From: Burkholderia sp. NRF60-BP8
GTDB taxonomy: Bacteria > Pseudomonadota > Gammaproteobacteria > Burkholderiales > Burkholderiaceae
Direction of reading: 5' to 3'
Assembly: GCF_001522585.2 (NCBI RefSeq)
Contig: NZ_CP013372.1
Span: forward strand, 992,001-1,056,000
DNA length: 64,000 nucleotides
Both the position numbers and the translations under genes were made by a program. Below are positions 46,182 through 55,060 of this stretch, in pieces (positions within the stretch are counted from its first letter, which is position 1; each line of letters opens with the position of its first letter). The notes beneath the pieces are model-generated. The model was given only the letters and a program-made list of their open reading frames with translations, searched no databases and was not told the DNA's origin.

Positions 46182-47141
46182 ATGACCGAAGACCAACCCG
46201 TCAGCAAGGTGCTCGTGCTCGACGACAGCCGCGTGCATGCCGACGCGATCAAGCGTTTCTGCGACGAGCACAACCTGGTCGGCCTGACCGTGCGGCGCAG
46301 CCGGTTGCTGAAGGTGCTGCGCTCGAACATCGATCTCGGCGCGATCCTGCTGGCCGAGGATTACGGCGGCTCGCCGGCCGAGAGCGCGATCATCGCGACG
46401 CAGATCGACGCGCTGCGGCCCGAGCTGCCGATCATCCTGCGCCGCGAATCGCTCGCGTCGCGCGACGGGCTGCCAGATGCGCTCGCCCGTGTCGCGTGCG
46501 CGGCCTACGTCGCCGACGACATGACGCCGCTCGCGCGTGCGATCGACGAATACCTGTTCGGCCGCGACTACCCGAACGCGCTCGTGCGCGGCATCTCGGA
46601 GATCACCGAGGCGCGCCTCGACAGCCTGTTCCCGGGCATGACGATCGAGCACGACACGCCGTGCATCGTGCGCGACCAGATCATCTTCGGCGAGGTGTTC
46701 AGCCTGATCGCGCTCGAAAGTGCGTGGTGCCGCGGCTACATGCTCCTGCAGACGAGCGAGCAGCCGCTGCTCGACATGCTCGGCGGCACGCGCGACGGCA
46801 GCCGCGCGCCGGATTTCCGCGACGTGAACAGCGTGCTCGGCGAGCTGACCAACCTCGTGTGGGGCGCGTTCAAGAACCGCTATCTCGGCGACGCCGAGGC
46901 GCTGGCGCGCCATCCGGTGCAGGTGCCGCTCGTCGTCAATCACAAGCAGAAGTTCATCTCGTTCGGCGGCGATTGTCCGCAGCTTTGTTTCAAGTACCGG
47001 ATGACCGATCCGGCATCGGGGCGCTCGGTCCGTCTCGACCAGCGTTTCGTGTTCAGCCTGAGCTGGTCGCCGGAGGATTTCCGCGAATCGGTGCAGGACG
47101 TCGGGCCGATGGTCGAATCGGGCGAACTCGAACTGTTTTGA
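46182..47141 (+). CDS. Receiver-like domain fused to a CheX-like domain
   Basis: A 319-residue protein. Residues 1-125 resemble a receiver domain ('KVLVLDDSRVHADAIKRFCD') but it looks degenerate: the strand that should carry the phospho-Asp reads 'AILLAEDYGG' and the conserved lysine is not evident. Residues 135-319 form a CheX-like domain with the signature in 'LGELTNLVWGAFKN' (E221, N224). It ends in 'VESGELELF', nearly identical to the tail of the preceding protein. It may couple phosphate sensing with dephosphorylation of CheY. Start preceded by CAGGAATC. Fourth gene. Confidence 0.87.
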   Translation: MTEDQPVSKVLVLDDSRVHADAIKRFCDEHNLVGLTVRRSRLLKVLRSNIDLGAILLAEDYGGSPAESAIIATQIDALRPELPIILRRESLASRDGLPDALARVACAAYVADDMTPLARAIDEYLFGRDYPNALVRGISEITEARLDSLFPGMTIEHDTPCIVRDQIIFGEVFSLIALESAWCRGYMLLQTSEQPLLDMLGGTRDGSRAPDFRDVNSVLGELTNLVWGAFKNRYLGDAEALARHPVQVPLVVNHKQKFISFGGDCPQLCFKYRMTDPASGRSVRLDQRFVFSLSWSPEDFRESVQDVGPMVESGELELF

Positions 47142-47178
47142 ATGTTGAAGTCGGCAACGACGAAAAGGGGAATACGAC

Positions 47179-47544
47179 ATGGCAAAGATTCTGGTGGTCG
47201 ACGATTCGGGCACGGTGCGCGACGAAGTGGCGGGCTTCCTGCGCAATCACGGGCTCGACGTCGCGACGGCCGTCGACGGCAAGGACGGGCTCGCGAAGCT
47301 CAAGGCGACGCCCGGCGTGCGCCTCGTGATCAGCGACGTGAACATGCCGAACATGGACGGCCTGACGATGGTCGAGAAGATTCGCGGCGAGCTGGCGAAC
47401 ACGGCGGTCAACGTCGTGATGCTGACGACCGAAAGCAGCCCGGCGATGAAGGAGCGCGGCAAGGCCGCCGGCGTGAAGGGCTGGATCGTGAAGCCGTTCA
47501 AGGGCGACGCGGTGCTCGACGCGCTGAAGAAGCTCGCGGGCTGA
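47179..47544 (+). CDS. CheY-like single-domain response regulator
   Basis: A 121-residue stand-alone receiver. All key residues are present: D8/D9, phospho-acceptor D53 ('VISDVNMPNMDG'), Thr in 'VVMLTTESSPAM' and Lys in 'GWIVKPFKGDA'. AAGGGGAATACGAC precedes the ATG. It is the likely phosphate acceptor of the HPt kinase and substrate of the two CheX-like proteins. Output could be flagellar motor, another protein target, or a phosphate sink. Last gene of the five-gene operon. Confidence 0.93.
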   Translation: MAKILVVDDSGTVRDEVAGFLRNHGLDVATAVDGKDGLAKLKATPGVRLVISDVNMPNMDGLTMVEKIRGELANTAVNVVMLTTESSPAMKERGKAAGVKGWIVKPFKGDAVLDALKKLAG

Positions 47545-47743
47545 CGCGCGCGGCCGGCGGGCCCGATGCCGCGCCGGCATTCGACGCTGCGGTTCGGGTT
47601 GCGCGGCCGCGGCGTGGCCGGTCGCCGGCGCAATTTACAGCGCGCCCCGATGTCCGTATCCTGCCGGTTGCCGAGGGCGGCGTGCCGGTGTGTCATGCAC
47701 GGCACGCCCGGCATTGACGACATCGGGAACGGAACACCTTCCA

Positions 47744-48328
47744 ATGAAAACCGGAATCGGTCGGCCCGCGCGCCTGCGCGGCGCGTGTGTATCGCTGGTC
47801 GCCGCGCTGGCGGGCGGATGCGCGAACACGGGGCCACGGAACGCACCAACGGCGGCCGCGGGCGGCGGCTCGTCGTACACGTGCAATCCCACGCAGGCCA
47901 ACGGGCAGGCGTCGGCCGGGCGGGGCGCGAACGGATGCTATTTCGTGCTGCACGACCCCGCCACCAGGCAGGCGCTGCCGAACACGCGCTATGCGTTCGC
48001 GCTTTACACCAGCGCCGCCCAGGACAGCCGGGAACTCGAAGTCGAAGGCGCGACCGACGCGCAGGGGCGCACGCTCTACATGCGTTCCGACGCGCCGATC
48101 GATGCGGCGCGCATGGTGCTCGTCCGCACGATCGGCGACGGCCCGACGGGACGCATTCCGGTGCTGGTCCGTCCGACGGACGGCAAGCGCGTTCCGTTCG
48201 CGCGGTACAAGGTGACGGGCTGCAACGGGCCGTACGAAGGCGTGACCGACGAAACGGGGCGCGGCGTGATGTATCGCTGCAAGACACAGTCCCGGATCGA
48301 CGTGTCGTTCTATCGGTCGCGTCCGTAG
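47744..48328 (+). CDS. Probable lipoprotein of unknown function
   Basis: A 194-residue product with a signal peptide ending 'VAALAGGCANTG', a passable lipobox with Cys near residue 25. The mature protein contains 'SYTCNPTQANGQ' and 'NGCYFVLHDPATRQALPNTR' and repeats of an Ig-like pattern: 'YAFALYTS...GATDAQGRTLYM' and 'VTGCNGPYEGVTDETGRGVM'. The 'TDAQGRT' and 'TDETGRG' turns are typical of beta-sandwich domains in type VI secretion-associated proteins of Burkholderia; that comparison is tentative. Four cysteines may pair. Followed by a DUF3592 gene after 10 bases. Confidence 0.75.
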   Translation: MKTGIGRPARLRGACVSLVAALAGGCANTGPRNAPTAAAGGGSSYTCNPTQANGQASAGRGANGCYFVLHDPATRQALPNTRYAFALYTSAAQDSRELEVEGATDAQGRTLYMRSDAPIDAARMVLVRTIGDGPTGRIPVLVRPTDGKRVPFARYKVTGCNGPYEGVTDETGRGVMYRCKTQSRIDVSFYRSRP

Positions 48329-48338
48329 CGCGAAACGG

Positions 48339-48791
48339 ATGATGTCCGTATCCGGCCGCGCTGCAGCCCGGCACATCGAGACGCTGATCGCAAAGGGCGT
48401 CGTCTTTACCGTCGTGGGCACGTGCATGCTGATCGGCGTCGCCCTGTATGCGCAGTCGACGCGTGAGTTCCTGCGCACGTCGGTCGTCGTGCCGGGGCGC
48501 GTCGTCAAGCTGAACGCGGGACCGCATCATCCGGAGATCGCGTTCACGACGCTCGCGGGCGAGCATGTCGAATATCCGCAGGGCGGCGACGTCAGCGTCG
48601 AGGACGGCGCGACGGTCGAGGTGCGCTATGCGCCGGACGCGCCGGAGATGACTGCGCGGATGAACACGTTCGGCGCGATCTGGGGCGATGTGCTGACATT
48701 CGGCGCGATGGGGTTGGTCTCTTTCGTCGTCGGTGTCGGTCAGTTGCGGTCGGGCGTGCGTGTGTGGCGCAGCGGGCGCAAGCGGGAGTGA
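48339..48791 (+). CDS. DUF3592 membrane protein
   Basis: A 150-residue protein with two membrane segments (about 19-41 and 113-135) enclosing a beta-rich extracytoplasmic domain: 'TSVVVPGRVVKLNAGPHHPE', 'GEHVEYPQGGDVSVEDG', 'VEVRYAPDAPEMTARMN'. This is the standard DUF3592 plan; function unknown. Two adjacent ATG codons are possible starts. It follows the lipoprotein gene by 10 bases and is likely co-transcribed. Confidence 0.85.
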   Translation: MMSVSGRAAARHIETLIAKGVVFTVVGTCMLIGVALYAQSTREFLRTSVVVPGRVVKLNAGPHHPEIAFTTLAGEHVEYPQGGDVSVEDGATVEVRYAPDAPEMTARMNTFGAIWGDVLTFGAMGLVSFVVGVGQLRSGVRVWRSGRKRE

Positions 48792-48940
48792 CCGCCTGCT
48801 GCGCGCTGAAACGCGTCGAATCCGGCAAGCAGAACATCATGAAACGCACGTGACACTATGGGCCGATCCGGTTGTCGCGCACACGATTGCGTGTGCGGCG
48901 TCGCAGTATGTTGCCTCGTTACTTCACAGGACATTCCCGC

Positions 48941-49891
48941 ATGACAATTCGCTTGATACCGTGGCTCGTCGCGATCGGCGCTGCATTCGCGGGCTTCCCC
49001 GCGCACGCGGCCGGCACCGCGCATTCGCTCGACCAGGTGCCCGGGAAGCTCGGTTCGCCCGAAGCACGCGCCGCGTACGCGCGCGACATGAGCGGCGCGG
49101 AAGCGGACGGTTTCGGCGTGCACCTGCCGCCCGGCTTCACGAAGGAGAGGCTGGTGGCGCAGCTTGCCCCGGGCCAGCCGCTTGCGCGTGTCGTGCTGGT
49201 CGGCGCGAAACCGTGGCCGCAGCGCCCTGGCGCGTTCGTCGCGATCGTCTGCGTGGCGCCGACCGACGAGTCTGCGCGCGAGGTGCTGCGATTCAGTGCG
49301 CCGACCGATTGCGAAGGCTTCGAGAGCCACGCCGACGCCGATGACCGGAAGGAGCTGGTCTGGCTGGGCGTGTTCGAGCGCGGTCCGGACGGCGTGCCGC
49401 GCCTCGTCGCGCGCACCGAAGAGCCGCTCGAACAGGCGACCGACTGGAGCAACACGAATCTCGACAGACCCGACTACCTCGAGCAGACGAAGCAGTCGCG
49501 CGATGTCGCGTTACGGCCCGAGCGGTGGTCGCGGTTCGATCTCGCGCCGTACACGCTGCGGGCGGGCGATGCCGCGTTCGGGGTACGGGCGGGCTGGTCG
49601 ATCGGCTATTCCGGCGGCGGCGCATCGTTCGAGGCGTTGTACCTGTTCCGGATCGACGGCAAGACGCTGCGCGTCGTGTTCGCCCAGCCGATGATGTTCT
49701 ACCGGGATATCGCCGGCGACTGGCATCGCGACGGCACGCGCGATCACGACATCACGGAAGGCAGCAATGCGCTGAGCGTGCTGTCGACGTCGACGGACGG
49801 CTTCCACGACTTGCAGTTGCGCGAGCGCGGCGGCAAATGGCGCCGGACGTTTCGCTGGTCGGCGACGGATGGCGAATATCAGCCGCGCTGA
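48941..49891 (+). CDS. Exported protein of unknown function
   Basis: A 316-residue product with a clear Sec signal peptide (MTIRLIPWLVAIGAAFAGFP ending AHAAG, cleavage after residue 23-24). The mature protein has Trp- and Asp-rich beta-type segments ('FLFRIDGKTLRVVFAQPMMF'-like 'YLFRIDGKTLRVVFAQPMMF', 'DLQLRERGGKWRRTFRWSA'). Two cysteines ('VCVAP', 'DCEGF') may form a disulfide. I do not recognise a domain. It ends only 12 bases from the stop of the convergent LysR gene. Confidence 0.8.
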   Translation: MTIRLIPWLVAIGAAFAGFPAHAAGTAHSLDQVPGKLGSPEARAAYARDMSGAEADGFGVHLPPGFTKERLVAQLAPGQPLARVVLVGAKPWPQRPGAFVAIVCVAPTDESAREVLRFSAPTDCEGFESHADADDRKELVWLGVFERGPDGVPRLVARTEEPLEQATDWSNTNLDRPDYLEQTKQSRDVALRPERWSRFDLAPYTLRAGDAAFGVRAGWSIGYSGGGASFEALYLFRIDGKTLRVVFAQPMMFYRDIAGDWHRDGTRDHDITEGSNALSVLSTSTDGFHDLQLRERGGKWRRTFRWSATDGEYQPR

Positions 49892-49903
49892 CGCACCGGC
49901 CCG

Positions 49904-50785
49904 TTAGCGGGCGGGGGCCGCCGCCGTCGCGAATTCGTCGACGACCGCCTCGATCACCGCCTGCACGCGCGCGGTCTTGTAGAGATCGGCATGGGCGACG
50001 AGCCACACGTCGAAATGATTGCACCGCTGCGGCATGAGTCGCACCAGTTCCGGCTCGGCGTCGGCGCGGAAGCACGGCAGCTCCGCGATGCCGAGCCCTG
50101 CCAGCGCGGCTTCCACCAGCATCATCGTCGACGAGGTCTGGAACATCACGCGGCCGCGTGAAGTCGGCTCGCCGCACAGCGCGTCCCACATCGTCGGCAC
50201 CACCGGCTGCTGATACATCACCAGATCGTGCCCGTCGAACGCGCTGCCCGCGACCGGTTCGCCGCGTTCGGCCAGATAGCGGTGCGATGCGTAGATGCCG
50301 GTTTCGAGATGCCCGAGCCGCCTGACGATCAGGTCCGGCGATTCCGGCCGCAACGTGCGAATCGCGAGATCCGCTTCGCGGCGCGTGAGGTTGGTGATTT
50401 GCGCCGACGTCACGCACACGACGTCGATGCCGGCATGCCTGCGCCGCAAGCGGGCGATCGCGGGAACGACGAAGCGCTTGCCGAGCGTGTCGGTCGTGGC
50501 GACGCGCACGGACCCGGCGAGTTGCTCGTCGAGCCCCATCACGCGGCGTTCGATCGTCAGCGACGCCCGCTCCATCGTTTCGGCCGGTTCGAGCAGCGCT
50601 TCGCCCGCGGTCGTCAGCACATAGAGGGACGGTGTGCGGAGAAACAGCCGGGCCGAGAGTTCGTCCTCGAGCGCGGCGATCCGGCGCCCGACCGTCGCCT
50701 GGTCGACGTTCAGTTGCGCCGCGGCGCCGCGCAGCGTGCCGGTGCGCGCCAGCGCGAGGAAGAAGCGGGCGTTGTCCCAGTTCAT
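49904..50785 (-). CDS. LysR-family regulator divergent from an efflux carrier
   Basis: A 293-residue LysR protein: HTH at residues 4-62 ('WDNARFFLALARTGTLRGAA', 'LNVDQATVGRRIAALEDEL') and an effector domain after residue 85 ('GSVRVATTDTLGKRFVVPAI'). The short N-terminus with a start just before WDNARFFLA is typical of the group that includes PtxR-like regulators. It is divergent from the MFS gene and the spacer contains a good T-N11-A inverted repeat, so it probably controls the carrier and itself. Confidence 0.9.
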   Translation of the reverse strand: MNWDNARFFLALARTGTLRGAAAQLNVDQATVGRRIAALEDELSARLFLRTPSLYVLTTAGEALLEPAETMERASLTIERRVMGLDEQLAGSVRVATTDTLGKRFVVPAIARLRRRHAGIDVVCVTSAQITNLTRREADLAIRTLRPESPDLIVRRLGHLETGIYASHRYLAERGEPVAGSAFDGHDLVMYQQPVVPTMWDALCGEPTSRGRVMFQTSSTMMLVEAALAGLGIAELPCFRADAEPELVRLMPQRCNHFDVWLVAHADLYKTARVQAVIEAVVDEFATAAAPAR

Positions 50786-50951
50786 CAGAATGTGCTCCGA
50801 GAAACCCCGCCATCGATGGCGGGAAGGCAAGGCGTGCGGTTGACAGGCAGGTTCTGCCACGGGTCGGGATCGCCTGCATGATTCTTGTCTACCGCTACCG
50901 GGTGAAGTCGCTCAACGGACAATCGGGCAGCCAGCGGCGGGCGGCATCGAA

Positions 50952-50969
50952 TGATGCAAATCTGCATCA
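50952..50969. promoter_or_regulatory. Inverted repeat, candidate LysR binding site
   Basis: TGATGCA-AATC-TGCATCA, perfect 7-base arms, 91 bases ahead of the MFS start in the LysR-MFS spacer of 257 bases. A partial copy, GCATCAGGC, recurs at 50996-51004. This is the layout of a regulatory site plus activation site of a LysR protein. Confidence 0.55.
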
Positions 50970-51042
50970 GGCAAATGCGAAATTATCACTTTTCCGCATC
51001 AGGCGCGCGGTCCTAGACTCCCGGCATCTGCCTGGAGGTGTC

Positions 51043-52464
51043 ATGTCCGATTGCCATTCCGTTTCCGTTCCTGTCGCCGCGGCGGCGCCGAGCCGCCCGA
51101 CGGCGCGCGAGCAGCGCTGGACGCTGGCGCTCGTCGCGGTCGGCATGTTCATGGCGGTACTCGATTCGACGATCGTCAACGTGGCGCTGCCGGCGATGCG
51201 CACGAGCCTCGGCGCGACGGTCGCGGAGCTCGCGTGGATCGTCGACGCGTACACGCTCAGCTTCGCCGCGCTGATTCTCGCGGGCGGCGCGCTGTCCGAC
51301 CGGTTCGGCGCGAAGCACGTGTATCTCGCCGGGCTGGCGCTGTTCGTCGCCGCGTCGGCGGCGTGCGGCGTCGCGTCGTCGGTGGCGGTCCTCGTGGTCG
51401 CGCGTTTCGGGCAGGGCATGGGCGCTGCGCTCTTCTTGCCCGCGTCGCTCGCGATCGTGCGCAGCACCTTCGACGTGCCGGCCGAGCGGGCGCGGGCGAT
51501 CGCGGTGTGGGCCGGCATCGCGTCGGTCGCGGTCGCCGTGGGGCCGGTGCTCGGCGGGATCCTGGTCGACGATTTCGGTTGGCGCAGCGCATTCCTGATC
51601 AACGTGCCGACCGGCGCCGTGGCTTTTGCCGGCGCGGCGGCGCTCGTCCGGGCATCGGCCGCGCAGGACGTGCGCCGGTTCGACTGGGCCGGCCAGTGCG
51701 TCGGGGCGACGGCGCTCGGTGCGCTGTGTTTCGCGGTGATCGAACTGCCGACGCGCGGCGTGGGCGCCACCGAGGTCCGGTGCGCGCTGCTGATCGCCGC
51801 GCTCGCCGCCGCCGTGCTGGTCGTGGTCGAGCGGCGTGCCCGCGATCCGATGGTGCCGCTCGCATGGTTTCGCAACCGCATCTTCGTCGCGATGAACCTG
51901 ATGGGCAGCCTCGTCTATGTCGGGTACTTCGGGCTGCTGTTCGTGCTGAGCCTGTACCTGCACGGGCGCTTCGGCATGAGTGCGCGGCAGACGGGGCTGA
52001 CGCTGTTGCCGTTCGCGCTGAGTCTGTCGCTCGGCAATCTGCTGTCGGGAAAACTGCACGGCCGGGTGCGTCCGGTCACGCTGATGGCGAACGGCCTCGC
52101 GATGGCGGCGCTGGCCGTTCCCGCGATCGCGCTTGCGCTCGCGCTGCGTGCGCCGTGGCCGGCGGTCTGGACGGCCATGGTCGCATTCGGCACCGGGACC
52201 GCGCTGTCGGTGGCGCCGATGATCGCGACGGTGCTCGAACAGGTGCCCGCCGACGCGGCGGGCGTGGCATCCGGGTTCCTCAACGCGGCACGGCAGGCCG
52301 GCAGCCTGCTCGGCGTGGCCGTCGCAGGCGCCGCGACGATCCTGTTGCCGGATCCGACCGATGCGCTGTGGGCAGTCGCGGCGCTCGGCTGCGTCGCCTA
52401 TGCGATTGCCGCGCTGGCTGCGCGGACGGCAGATCGCGCGCAAGCCGCGCAGCCGCGCCGTTGA
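51043..52464 (+). CDS. MFS drug-efflux type transporter (EmrB/QacA family)
   Basis: A 473-residue carrier with about fourteen hydrophobic segments. Motif D1 'MFMAVLDSTIVNVALPAM' in the first segment, motif A-like 'GALSDRFGAKHVY', and motif C in segment 5 ('VAVGPVLGGILVDDFGWRSA') identify the DHA2 (EmrB/QacA) proton antiporters. GGAGGTGTC precedes the ATG. Substrate unknown: a drug or a toxic metabolite. Divergent LysR gene upstream; no membrane-fusion partner adjacent. Confidence 0.9.
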   Translation: MSDCHSVSVPVAAAAPSRPTAREQRWTLALVAVGMFMAVLDSTIVNVALPAMRTSLGATVAELAWIVDAYTLSFAALILAGGALSDRFGAKHVYLAGLALFVAASAACGVASSVAVLVVARFGQGMGAALFLPASLAIVRSTFDVPAERARAIAVWAGIASVAVAVGPVLGGILVDDFGWRSAFLINVPTGAVAFAGAAALVRASAAQDVRRFDWAGQCVGATALGALCFAVIELPTRGVGATEVRCALLIAALAAAVLVVVERRARDPMVPLAWFRNRIFVAMNLMGSLVYVGYFGLLFVLSLYLHGRFGMSARQTGLTLLPFALSLSLGNLLSGKLHGRVRPVTLMANGLAMAALAVPAIALALALRAPWPAVWTAMVAFGTGTALSVAPMIATVLEQVPADAAGVASGFLNAARQAGSLLGVAVAGAATILLPDPTDALWAVAALGCVAYAIAALAARTADRAQAAQPRR

Positions 52465-52648
52465 CGCACGAGCGGCAGGGGCGTGGCGCAGTGGCCGGCA
52501 AGCCGCTGCGCACGCGCATGCGGCGGCGCGGCTGGACGCGCCGCGGAATGTGGAGGACCATTTCCTCGTCATGCCGCGAGCGGGCGGGCGCGACGGTCAC
52601 GCGTTCGCCTCGCCGCGCCACCTGTCGAACCCCGTCCAGCGGAGCCCC

Positions 52649-53443
52649 ATGGAACCCGATCAACAGACCGCCGATCCGATCCTGCTGCGCGACACGCACG
52701 ACGGCGTCGTCACGCTGCGCCTGAATCGCCCGCAGCAGTTCAACGCGTTGTCCGAAGCGTTGCTCTCGGCCCTGCACGATGCGTTCGATACGCTGGCTGC
52801 CGATCCGCACGTGCGCTGCGTCGTGCTGGCGGCCGAAGGCAAGGCGTTCTGCGCCGGCCACGACTTGCGGCAGATGCGCGGCAAGCCCGAACTCGACTAC
52901 TACCGCACGCTGTTCGCGCAGTGCAGCCGCGTGATGCTCGCGATGCGCGCGTTGCCGGTGCCGGTGATCGCGCGCGTGCACGGCATCGCGACGGCGGCCG
53001 GCTGCCAGCTCGTCGCCGCGTGCGACCTCGCGATCGCGGCCGACACCGCGCGCTTCGCGGTGTCCGGCATCGACGTCGGGCTGTTCTGCTCGACGCCGGC
53101 CGTCGCGCTGAGCCGCAACGTCGCGGCCAAGCGCGCGTTCGACATGCTGATGACCGGGCGCTTCGTCGATGCGGCGACGGCCGCCGCGTGGGGACTCGTC
53201 AACGAAGCCGTGCCCGAGGACGCGCTCGATGCGGCTGTCGCGCGCAAGGTCGCGGAGATCGTCGCGAAGAGCCCGGCCGCGGTGCGGGTCGGCAAGCAGA
53301 TGTTCTATCGTCAGCGCGAGATGCCGCTCGACGAAGCGTATGCGTACGCGGGCGACGTGATGGCACGCAACATGATGGAAGAGGATGCGGGCGAGGGCAT
53401 CGACGCGTTCCTCGACAAGCGGAAGCCGACGTGGCGTTCGTGA
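52649..53443 (+). CDS. Enoyl-CoA hydratase/isomerase family protein
   Basis: A 264-residue crotonase-fold protein. The CoA-binding oxyanion signature is 'VLAAEGKAFCAGHDLRQM' and 'IATAAGCQLVAACDLAIAAD'; the glutamate of classical hydratases at the second position is not obvious, so hydration, isomerisation or thioester hydrolysis are all possible. GCGGAGCCCC precedes the ATG. It follows the MFS gene by about 185 bases with no operon partner in fatty acid oxidation. Confidence 0.88.
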   Translation: MEPDQQTADPILLRDTHDGVVTLRLNRPQQFNALSEALLSALHDAFDTLAADPHVRCVVLAAEGKAFCAGHDLRQMRGKPELDYYRTLFAQCSRVMLAMRALPVPVIARVHGIATAAGCQLVAACDLAIAADTARFAVSGIDVGLFCSTPAVALSRNVAAKRAFDMLMTGRFVDAATAAAWGLVNEAVPEDALDAAVARKVAEIVAKSPAAVRVGKQMFYRQREMPLDEAYAYAGDVMARNMMEEDAGEGIDAFLDKRKPTWRS

Positions 53444-53582
53444 TGTTTCGCCGGAAGGGGGCACGGAGCGCATCGGCGCCCGTCGTTGCACGACGCGCAA
53501 CGACGTACCGCGTCGTCGCCGGTGCGCGTGAGCGGGCCGCCGGTATGTAGCGCGACAGGTGCGGCGGTGCGCTCGCGTATCA

Positions 53583-53630
53583 CCGAACCGCCGAACCGCC
53601 GAACCGCCGAACCGCCGAACCGCCGAACCG
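53583..53630. repeat. Six perfect tandem copies of an 8-base unit
   Basis: CCGAACCG repeats six times without a mismatch (48 bases), seven bases after the alr stop codon. Copy number probably varies among strains by slippage. Because 8 is not a multiple of 3 a change would shift all frames, but no gene here appears to read through it. Confidence 0.95.
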
Positions 53631-53637
53631 CCGCCGG

Positions 53638-54759
53638 TCAGCGCCCGTAGCTGCCGGTCCGCGGCGCCGGCTGCACGCTCGACGCGCCGGGTGGCACGAT
53701 CACCACCGGCACGCGGCGCGCGAGCGCGCACATCAGCTCGTAGCCGATCGTGCCGCTGGCTTCCGCGACGTCGTCCACCTTCACCTGGTCGCCCCACAGC
53801 TCGACGCTCGAGCCGATGCCCGCGTGCGGGCACGGCGTCAGGTCGACGGTCAGCATGTCCATCGACACGCGGCCGACGACGCGCGTCATCACGCCGTCCA
53901 CGGCGATCGGCGTGCCGGTCGGCGCGTGGCGCGGATAGCCGTCCGCGTAGCCGCACGCGACGACGCCGATCCGCATCGGCCGGTCGGCCGTGAAGCGCCG
54001 GCCGTAGCCGACGGTCTCTTCGGGGGCGAGCGTCTGCACGCCGATGATCCGGCTGGTCAGCGTCATCGCGGCCGTCAGCGGCGTGTCGGCGATATGGCGC
54101 GACGCGCCCGTCGGCGAAGCGCCGTACAGGATCGTGCCGGGACGCACCCAGTCGCGGTGCGCGTGCGGGTGCCACAGCACCGCCGCCGAATTCGATACCG
54201 AGCGCTCGCCCGGAATCCCGGCCGTGGTCGCGTCGAACTGCTCGAGCTGCCAGTCGACCTCGCCTTCGTCGGCGTTCGCGAAATGCATCATCAGCGTGAT
54301 CTTGCCGATCGACGGCGCGCGCGCCGCGCGCTCCCAGGCGGCGCGGAACGCGGCCGGCCGGTAGCCGAGCCGGTTCATCCCGGAATTCATCTTGAGCTGG
54401 ATGTCGATCGGCTGCCGCGGCTTCGCGGCGATCAGCAGGTCGAGCTGTTCGTCGCAGTGCACGGCGACCGTCAGCCGGTGGCGATCGGCCAACTCGACGT
54501 CGGCCGGCTCGAAGATCCCTTCGAGCAGCAGCACGGGCTTGTCCCAGCCGAGCTCGCGCACGCGCACGGCTTCGTCGAGATCGAGCAGCGCGATGCCGTC
54601 GGCGGCCGCGAGGCCCGGGTAGATCCGTTCGATGCCGTGGCCGTACGCGTTGGCCTTGATCACGGCCCACACGCGCGATTGCGCAGCGGTGCGGCGGATG
54701 AAGTCGAGGTTGTGGCGGACGGCGTCCGGGCGGATATGGGCGACGATGGGACGGGGCAT
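53638..54759 (-). CDS. alr: Alanine racemase
   Basis: A 373-residue PLP enzyme. The PLP lysine is K35 in '[13 protein letters not shown]' and the second catalytic base is the Tyr in '[13 protein letters not shown]' region, with the conserved '[11 protein letters not shown]' also present. It supplies D-alanine for peptidoglycan. The start MPRPIVAH is chosen by similarity; a longer start 26 codons upstream is less likely. No dadA is adjacent, so whether it is the biosynthetic Alr or the catabolic DadX cannot be told. The stop is followed by an octanucleotide repeat. Confidence 0.95.
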   Translation of the reverse strand: MPRPIVAHIRPDAVRHNLDFIRRTAAQSRVWAVIKANAYGHGIERIYPGLAAADGIALLDLDEAVRVRELGWDKPVLLLEGIFEPADVELADRHRLTVAVHCDEQLDLLIAAKPRQPIDIQLKMNSGMNRLGYRPAAFRAAWERAARAPSIGKITLMMHFANADEGEVDWQLEQFDATTAGIPGERSVSNSAAVLWHPHAHRDWVRPGTILYGASPTGASRHIADTPLTAAMTLTSRIIGVQTLAPEETVGYGRRFTADRPMRIGVVACGYADGYPRHAPTGTPIAVDGVMTRVVGRVSMDMLTVDLTPCPHAGIGSSVELWGDQVKVDDVAEASGTIGYELMCALARRVPVVIVPPGASSVQPAPRTGSYGR

Positions 54760-55060
54760 GGCAAGGGCTCGGGTCGGATGTCGTTCGGCGCACGGCGGCG
54801 CGGAGGAAACGGCGGGCTTGGCGCGACCGCGTGCCAAGCCAGTGTTGAGCGCTATCTTATTGGTGATCGACCAGTTTTAATTAACGTATTTGTCGACGAT
54901 TTGGTGGAAATTTTGGTGTCATAGCAGGCCGGGCTCGTTGCCGGCGGCCTGCGCGGCCGAGTCTCCCGTCTAGAAAACCGGTGCGCGAACGGCACGGCGC
55001 GATGCTAAGCTCTCGGCGATCTTGTCATTGTTCAATGTAATCATAATGGAGGAGACCTGG
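54760..55060. other. Spacer between divergent alr and MAPEG genes
   Basis: About 300 bases without a gene. The centre is AT-rich with TTAATTAA and three copies of TTGGTG (54860, 54901, 54913). A small inverted repeat CATTG-TT-CAATG (55026-55037) lies just ahead of the MAPEG gene. It presumably holds both promoters. Confidence 0.5.

Noticed and set aside
42446..47544. Ordinary chemotaxis operon
   Set aside because: No CheW, CheR, CheB, or motor genes, and the kinase has a membrane sensor region and no CheW-like domain.
53583..53630. Tandem repeat as a CRISPR array
   Set aside because: Units are 8 bases with no spacers between them, so this is a simple sequence repeat.
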